From: Pokkaliibacter sp. MBI-7
Lineage (GTDB): Bacteria; Pseudomonadota; Gammaproteobacteria; Pseudomonadales; Balneatricaceae
DNA length: 64,000 nt
NCBI RefSeq assembly: GCF_029846635.1
Contig: NZ_JARVTG010000002.1
Location: forward strand, 2,114,786 to 2,178,785
Direction of reading: 5' to 3'
In this document: positions 58,889-64,000 of the stretch, one piece after another
Numbering within the stretch: the stretch's first letter is position 1
Layout: each line of letters begins with the position of its first letter
Position numbers and translations under genes: made by a program
The notes under the pieces: generated by a model
What the model was told of the DNA's origin: nothing
What the model saw: only the letters and a program-made list of their open reading frames with translations
Databases searched by the model: none

Positions 58889-59102
58889 ATTATTAGGCTA
58901 CAGAGTGTGTTTGAGCCTCCCCGCTCTTTAAATCCAGATGAGGCCCGCGTAGCACCCCCCATGGTCAGCCTGTAAAGGGCAAGTAGTGGGAAGGTTAGGC
59001 AGCGGCTAGCCCTTCAACATTTGATGTTGTCGTAGTACTTGGAGCTTATAGCTCCACCTTTTTTCATTTATGGGTAGTACACCCTATGTCGTTCAAGCGC
59101 TC
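58889..59102. other. Structured intergenic stretch up to the recombinase gene
   Basis: No gene. It contains CAACAT-TTG-ATGTTG (59015-59029) and a terminator TGGAGCT-TAT-AGCTCCA followed by CC and six T's (59040-59064). It could hold the ICE attachment region, but I see no tRNA 3' end. Confidence 0.45.
59040..59064 (+). terminator. Rho-independent terminator
   Basis: 7-bp perfect stem TGGAGCT/AGCTCCA with a TAT loop and six T's, convergent with the recombinase gene. Confidence 0.75.
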
Positions 59103-59720
59103 TCAAGCTCCACCTGATAGATCTTGCCCCATGTTGTGATACTCCAACTGCTTTGCCCTGATCCGCATGATCGACTGCCGGGTAGTCCCAAAATTTCGTG
59201 CCACCTGAGCGACAGACACTCCTGCCGCTAAGCGGTCAATGACTTTGACCTGATCTTCGTCACTCAATGCCGGTGGGCGCCCTAGCCTCTTCCCTTCGGC
59301 ACGCGCTCTTGCCAGACCTGCCTGAGTGCGCTCTATCAGCAAATCTCGCTCAAACTCCGCGACCGCATTCATCACCATCATCGTCATCCGGCCTGCAGGG
59401 CTGGTCAGATCCGCACCTCCCAATGCCAGGCAATGAACATGGATACCATCTTCTGCCAGAAGTTCTATGGTGGCCCGAACATCCATGGCATTGCGACCCA
59501 GCCTATCCAGCTTGGTCACGATCAATATATCTCCGGGCTCCAGGCGATCCAGCAGTCTGGCAAACTGCGGACGCTCAAGCGCTGCTACACTGCCGCTGAT
59601 GTGCTCTGTTACGATCCGCCGTTGATTTACAGCAAAGCCCGCCGCAACAACTTCTTGTATCTGGTTATCAGTATGTTGGTCAGCAGTGCTGACACGGGCA
59701 TAGACGAAAATGCGGGACAT
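59103..59720 (-). CDS. Serine recombinase (resolvase/invertase, Tn3 TnpR type)
   Basis: 205 residues. The catalytic domain opens SRIFVYARVSTADQ with Ser11 as nucleophile; ILIVTKLDRLGRNAMD and the E-helix RMTMMVMNAVAEFERDLLIERTQ follow. The C-terminal helix-turn-helix is present (AGVSVAQVARNFGTTRQSIMRI). The start at 59720 gives the standard N-terminus; the frame is open 17 codons further. No transposase of the Tn3 family accompanies it here. Partially palindromic sequences upstream may be its res site. Confidence 0.95.
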   Translation of the reverse strand: MSRIFVYARVSTADQHTDNQIQEVVAAGFAVNQRRIVTEHISGSVAALERPQFARLLDRLEPGDILIVTKLDRLGRNAMDVRATIELLAEDGIHVHCLALGGADLTSPAGRMTMMVMNAVAEFERDLLIERTQAGLARARAEGKRLGRPPALSDEDQVKVIDRLAAGVSVAQVARNFGTTRQSIMRIRAKQLEYHNMGQDLSGGA

Positions 59721-60059
59721 ACGTGCACCTACATGTACGAAATCAGTGTTCGTATCATACGGCGTGTACAAAATAGGGAAAGGCTAATTTTAGGACAGGG
59801 TGTTTGAGAGGGGTCCGAAAACGATCCTTTTTATACACTTATCTTGCTCGCGAGCTAGAGCTGTATTACATCGAGCTATAAATTCTGATTCTGATATTGG
59901 AGAGCGCTCTCACCAAACGGTGCCGAAGAAAAATGAAATGACATGCTCAAGAAAGTGAAAGCTCACGCCTAACCATGAATAGCCTCGAAAGAGACGATAT
60001 GCCTTCTAATTGGATAGCTCGAAATCGACAACCATGATAAAGGTTTCTTTCATCAGCAG
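59721..60059. other. AT-rich region upstream of the recombinase, with palindromes
   Basis: No gene. Perfect palindromes GCTCGCGAGC (59846-59855) and GAGAGCGCTCTC (59900-59911), plus CGTAT-C-ATACG near 59750, could be parts of a res site. It ends at the IS copy beginning at 60060. Confidence 0.4.
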
Positions 60060-61093
60060 GGCTTTGTTGCATAAATAGATGTCAGCATATAAGACCCCTT
60101 ACCCCAGATGATCTTATGGTATGCGCACCGTCATCGGTGTCCCGAGCCGCGTAAAGCGATTCAATATTGCCGCCCGCACCTGAAGCTCGGCGACCTGCCG
60201 GTCAAAGTCCCTTGCCATCACGCGTTCACCCAGTCGCTTGAAACAGTGCATTTTGGTTTCCACCAGACTACGCCGATGATAACCGCTCCACTTCTTCCAG
60301 AGCGTCCGGCCCAGCCGGCGGGTACCCCGCAGAATCTCATTCCTGGCAGAAGCCCCCGGGCGATTTTCCTTCCACGGCTTCGCATTCTGGCGGGTGGGTA
60401 TCACCGCCTCTGCCTCTCGCCGGGCTATCGCCTCATGACAGCCTCGCGTGTCGTAGGCACCATCTCCGCTGACAGACGCTATCTTCTCCTCCACTGGTAT
60501 CTGACTCAGCAACCCGGGCAGCATCGGCGCGTCCCCCACCGCATTGTCGGTCACTTCAATAGCCCGGATTTCCAGCGTGTGCGCATCGATGCCCAGATGC
60601 ACCTTGCGCCATTGGCGGCGGTAGTCCGCACCGTGCTTTTTGGTTTTCCATTCCCCTTCGCCCAGCATCTTGATACCGGTGCTGTCGATCAACAGATGCA
60701 GTCCGGTCGTGGCTGGGTGGCAAGGAATCACGACCTGCAGCGACTTCTGGCGCCGACAAACGGTGCTGTAGTCGGGGGTTGGCCAATCCAGCCCTGCCAG
60801 TTTAAGCAGGCTTTGTACCATGCCCACCGCCTGGCGCAGGGCCAGGTGTAGAGGCATTTAATGGTCAGGCAGAACTGAATGGCGGCATCGCTGAAGGTGG
60901 GCGTACGTCCTCGCTTCCCGCACGCAGAACCGTACCAGTTCATGTCACGGTCGAGCCAGATCATCAGCGATCCACGCGCTTTGAGCGCGGCGTTGTAGGA
61001 CTTCCAATTGATGGTCTTGTACTGAGGTGAGGCCGGTTTATTCATGCCGTCATTCTACAGCATGGGACTCAACATGATTTGTGCAACAAAGCC
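60060..61093 (-). mobile_element. IS5-family (IS903-type) element, copy 1, inactive
   Basis: 1034 bp with terminal inverted repeats GGCTTTGTTGCAYAAAT. It is in inverted orientation to the copy at 61652 and is one base shorter. The bases flanking it (CATCAGCAG left, TTGACGAGG right) are not a target duplication, so the DNA on one side was replaced after insertion. Confidence 0.93.
60114..61045 (-). pseudogene. Frameshifted IS5-family transposase
   Basis: The two halves of the transposase lie in different frames: MNKPASPQYK to TIKCLY, then ALRQAVG to the end. Compared with the intact copy, one A is missing in CTCTACAACCTGG near 60852. All DDE residues lie in the second fragment. Confidence 0.93.
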
Positions 61094-61350
61094 TTGACGA
61101 GGCTTCCCCTGCATTTGACAACGATAGCTTAGGCGGTGGCGGCACTGGCTGGATGAATCAAACCGGCGGCTTTGATGGTCTATCCATTGAGGACCAGGAA
61201 GAAGCCCGTCAAGCACACGCAGAATGGCAAGAGCGCGACCCGGAAAATCACACCTTCGACGTTGAGGACTACGTTTCGTATGCCCAAGAACGCCAGCAGG
61301 AGCGCAACGAAGAGGTTGCCAGTTTTGTTAAAAAAGGTCGCATGGCCTAA
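61094..61350 (+). pseudogene. 5'-truncated gene next to the IS
   Basis: The reading frame runs out of the IS end into the unique sequence and reads DEASPAFDNDSLGGGGTGWMNQTGGFDGLSIEDQEEAR... (in part), an acidic, Gln/Glu-rich tail ending KKGRMA. The N-terminus was probably removed by the IS-linked rearrangement. An internal ATG at 61153 could still start a 65-residue protein. No family recognised. Confidence 0.6.
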
Positions 61351-61370
61351 CTAAGTAAGGATTACTGATT

Positions 61371-61625
61371 ATGGAGTTTAACTTTCCACCTCAAAACCTT
61401 GCAGAGGTATTTGGTTTCTTCGCAGTGATGTTCATTGTGATAGTGGCCTCCTATTTTTTGGGCCAGTGGCTGCACAAAACCGGGCACGGCCCGAAGATGA
61501 AAGCCATTGCCGACAAAATGGAGGTATTCCAAAACAAGCTGGCCGGGCGTGCTTATAAGGACATGACGAGATCGGTCGAGCGAATCGACAAAATGAGGTA
61601 TTGGCCGTTTGGCCGACGCAAGTAG
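61371..61625 (+). CDS. Small single-pass membrane protein
   Basis: 84 residues with one transmembrane helix (FGFFAVMFIVIVASYFLGQWL) and a basic cytoplasmic tail (ERIDKMRYWPFGRRK). It lies 20 bases after the truncated gene and ahead of a terminator now split by the second IS copy. TAAGGA precedes the ATG. No family recognised. Confidence 0.65.
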   Translation: MEFNFPPQNLAEVFGFFAVMFIVIVASYFLGQWLHKTGHGPKMKAIADKMEVFQNKLAGRAYKDMTRSVERIDKMRYWPFGRRK

Positions 61626-61651
61626 TTAGAAAGCACACGGGCCGGTGATGG

Positions 61652-62686
61652 GGCTTTGTTGCACAAATCATGTTGAGTCCCATGCTGTAGAATGACGGCA
61701 TGAATAAACCGGCCTCACCTCAGTACAAGACCATCAATTGGAAGTCCTACAACGCCGCGCTCAAAGCGCGTGGATCGCTGATGATCTGGCTCGACCGTGA
61801 CATGAACTGGTACGGTTCTGCGTGCGGGAAGCGAGGACGTACGCCCACCTTCAGCGATGCAGCCATTCAGTTCTGCCTGACCATTAAATGCCTCTACAAC
61901 CTGGCCCTGCGCCAGGCGGTGGGCATGGTACAAAGCCTGCTTAAACTGGCAGGGCTGGATTGGCCAACCCCCGACTACAGCACCGTCTGTCGGCGCCAGA
62001 AGTCGCTGCAGGTCGTGATTCCTTGCTGCCCAGCCACGACCGGACTGCATCTGTTGATCGACAGCACCGGTATCAAGATGCTGGGCGAAGGGGAATGGAA
62101 AACCAAAAAGCACGGTGCGGACTACCGCCGCCAATGGCGCAAGGTGCATCTGGGCATCGATGCGCACACGCTGGAAATCCGGGCTATTGAGGTGACCGAC
62201 AATGCGGTGGGGGACGCACCGATGCTGCCCGGGTTGCTGAGTCAGATACCGGTGGAGGAGAAGATAGCGTCTGTCAGTGGAGATGGTGCCTACGACACGC
62301 GAGGCTGTCATGAGGCGATAGCCCGGCGAGAGGCAGAGGCGGTGATACCCACCCGCCAGAATGCGAAGCCGTGGAAGGAAAATCGCCCGGGGGCCTCTGC
62401 CAGGAATGAGATTCTGCGGGCCACCCGCCGGCTGGGCCGGACGCTCTGGAAGAAGTGGAGCGGTTATCATCGGCGTAGTCTGGTGGAAACCAAAATGCAC
62501 TGTTTCAAGCGGCTGGGTGAACGCGTGATGGCAAGGGATTTTGACCGGCAGGTCGCCGAGCTTCAGGTGCGGGCGGCAATATTGAATCGCTTTACGCGGC
62601 TCGGGACACCGATGACGGTGCGCATACCATAAGATCATCTGGGGTAAGGGGTCTTATATGCTGACATCTATTTATGCAACAAAGCC
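61652..62686 (+). mobile_element. IS5-family (IS903-type) element, copy 2, intact
   Basis: 1035 bp with terminal inverted repeats GGCTTTGTTGCAYAAAT. The 9-bp direct duplication CGGTGATGG flanks it at 61643-61651 and 62687-62695, as expected for the IS903 group. The perfect duplication and intact ORF mark a recent insertion. Confidence 0.97.
61700..62632 (+). CDS. IS5-family transposase (DDE)
   Basis: 310 residues. The DDE triad is visible: Asp121 in LLIDSTGIKM, an Asp in GDGAYDT (195 or 199) and Glu263 in the YHRRSLVETKM signature of IS5. The N-terminal YKTINWKSYNAALKARGSL is typical of this group. The ATG lies 48 bases inside the element. It should be active and able to act on both copies. 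Confidence 0.97.
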   Translation: MNKPASPQYKTINWKSYNAALKARGSLMIWLDRDMNWYGSACGKRGRTPTFSDAAIQFCLTIKCLYNLALRQAVGMVQSLLKLAGLDWPTPDYSTVCRRQKSLQVVIPCCPATTGLHLLIDSTGIKMLGEGEWKTKKHGADYRRQWRKVHLGIDAHTLEIRAIEVTDNAVGDAPMLPGLLSQIPVEEKIASVSGDGAYDTRGCHEAIARREAEAVIPTRQNAKPWKENRPGASARNEILRATRRLGRTLWKKWSGYHRRSLVETKMHCFKRLGERVMARDFDRQVAELQVRAAILNRFTRLGTPMTVRIP

Positions 62687-62695
62687 CGGTGATGG

Positions 62696-62885
62696 TGTAC
62701 CGGCCCGCGTTTTCACATACATCAAACCGATTATGGTGAAGCTGTAACTTGTTTCTGGGACATATCTGTTTCAGTGATTTTGCTAAATTAGTAAGTCATG
62801 AATAACTTATAGTATGGAAAAGTCAGTTAACCCAGAACCCGATGTTGATTACAAAGGTCGATTTTGCTGCATGAATTGATGGTAC
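62696..62885. other. AT-rich intergenic stretch with the right half of a split terminator
   Basis: It begins with the right arm ACCGGCCCG followed by CGTTTTC. Its left arm CGGGCCGGT lies at 61638-61646, before the IS. The rest is AT-rich without a gene. Confidence 0.55.
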
Positions 62886-63202
62886 CTAGAGACTTGATAG
62901 TTTCATTAAAATAAGCCCCATAATAATCAGTACGGCTGCGATAACTCTCAAAACGTTAACAGGTTCAGCTAGCCACAAAACTCCAACAAGGAATGCACCG
63001 ACAGAACCAATCCCTGTCCAAATTGTATACGCCGTTCCAAGAGGTATAGAGCGCATAGCAATCGCTAGTAACCAAAAACTTGCCATCATTGCAAAAATAG
63101 TTATGAGCGATGGAATAAGTCGAGTGAAACCGTAAGATTGCTTCATTGTGTAAGCCAGACAATTTCAAGTAATCCAGCAATGAGAAGATAGAACCAAGGC
63201 AT
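62886..63202 (-). pseudogene. Frameshifted SMR-family (SugE/EmrE-like) transporter
   Basis: The N-terminal part (MPWFYLLIAGLLEIVWLT, with the membrane-embedded Glu) starts at 63202 behind GGAGGGG. It stops after TQ, while the rest (MKQSYGFTRLIPSLITIFAM...GTAYTIWTGIG...LIIMGLILMKLSS) lies in another frame from 63146. Two extra bases in CTTACACAATGAAG near 63148 explain the break. The C-terminal fragment alone lacks the essential Glu. Confidence 0.85.
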
Positions 63203-63291
63203 AGCCCCTCCAAGTAATAACAGGGCTAGGTCGTCCAGCAGATCACTCCCAAAACGGGGGAAGTCGTCTTCCAATACAGGTATGTTAAGAA

Positions 63292-63919
63292 CTACCTAAC
63301 AATATCACCCGTCAAAATTTTCATTCCAGCAAAACCAAAAAAAGCAGCAAACGTACATTCAAACATGACTTTCGATTTTAGATAGATATTTCTCGCTCTA
63401 TGGTTAGAGAAAAGAACAGCGTAACCAAGAAAGACACTGGAACTCAACATTCCAACAGACAATATCACTGTCACCAAATCAGAAACCTGCGCAGTTGCAG
63501 GAACACCGATGGAGTACAGAGAGGCGAAATACAATATTGGCTTTGGGATTAGTCAGGTGAATAAGTAAACCTTTGAAATAAATATTGGTCAGCGTTGTTG
63601 AATGACTTTGAACTAATGTCAATGTAGATTTTTTCCGACGGCAGAACGTAAAGATTTCAACGACAAATAAATCAAATAGCAGCGCCACAATACCGTATGA
63701 CTTCAAATATCCAAACATTTGAACTGAGCAGTGCCGCCAAACAAACGCCTGCACTACAAGACCAAAACAGCGACCAGTGAGCACGCCACAAGCTAGACCT
63801 AAGCCGTAAATTCGACCATGACTCATTGATGCACTAGCAATAGCTAATGTCGCAGGCCCAGGACTCGCTATCGCAGCTAATGCTGCCACTAAGATTAGAG
63901 GGTAATTAATAGCATCCAT
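63292..63919 (-). pseudogene. LysE/RhtB-family exporter with several frameshifts
   Basis: The N-terminus INYPLILVAALAAIASPGPATLAIASASMSHG is a good LysE-family start. Homology then moves through the other frames (SLFWSCSAGVCLAALL, then YLIYLSLKSLRSA), returns to LIHLTNPKAN and shifts again to YFASLYSIGVPATAQ. At least three frame changes are needed, so the gene is dead unless these are sequence errors. The start at 63919 follows AAGGA. Confidence 0.82.
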
Positions 63920-64000
63920 TGCAATCATCCTTAACTGTATCTTTGTGAGTTACAAACCAAAAAAAAACCACCCTAACATCATGATAATTCTAAACTATTA

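Noticed and set aside
61715..62638. 307-codon minus-strand ORF inside the IS
   Set aside because: It mirrors the transposase and appears in both IS copies; the DDE transposase on the opposite strand explains the sequence.

Overview
The window is dominated by a genomic-island-type (PFGI-1/SPI-7-like) integrative and conjugative element (ICE) of a gammaproteobacterium. The evidence is the ordered run of ICE families: ParB-STY4526-STY4528, ssb, PFL_4669, DUF3158, topB, DUF3577, radC, pilL, PFL_4693, traD, PFL_4697, RAQPRD, PFL_4701 to PFL_4706, PFL_4709 to PFL_4711, traG and DUF3742. The GC-rich backbone and an IS5/IS903-type element fit a marine or halophilic host such as Halomonadaceae, but that is inference; no rRNA, tRNA or housekeeping gene fixes the species.

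Layout. 1-5.5 kb: a partial gene, three copies of a DUF7673-like domain in two ORFs, then the ParB/DUF2857/STY4528 maintenance and replication genes. 6.2-6.8 kb: a DinJ/YafQ toxin-antitoxin pair. 7.9-15.6 kb: a recombined cargo zone with a KfrA-like protein behind a (TTTG)6 tract, a truncated duplicate of a GHKL ATPase gene, a divergent WYL-type regulator, a full GHKL ATPase carrying an HExxH motif, and a DinD-like gene between 52-bp direct repeats. 15.7-22.2 kb: ssb, PFL_4669, DUF3158 and topB, with an unusual pair of covarying palindromes upstream of PFL_4669. 22.2-23.4 kb: 1.2 kb without a convincing gene. 23.4-28.6 kb: DUF3577 and a row of small unknown genes, most behind a GC-rich stem-loop, ending in radC.

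28.9-45.1 kb and 53.0-57.8 kb hold the mating-pair-formation and coupling genes (MPF_G type): PilL lipoprotein, coupling ATPase TraD, TraE/K/B-like core proteins, a VirB4-like ATPase, then TraU-like, PFL_4711 and TraG. The transfer operon is split by cargo at 45.2-52.9 kb with two unexpected RNA-binding regulators (a CsrA-like and a ProQ/FinO-like protein), a lipoprotein, an AbrB/PIN (VapBC-type) pair and a ParDE pair. The gene for the transfer-associated lytic transglycosylase is cut to 87 codons.

57.8-64 kb looks like the ICE edge and decayed flanking DNA: a 7-bp tandem repeat, DUF3742, an orphan MuF-C-type domain, a candidate 90-nt small RNA with promoter and terminator, a serine recombinase, two inverted copies of one IS5-family element (one frameshifted, one intact with a 9-bp target duplication inside a terminator loop), and frameshifted SMR and LysE transporter genes in AT-richer sequence. 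Families are named from recognition of the sequences alone; no database search was run.
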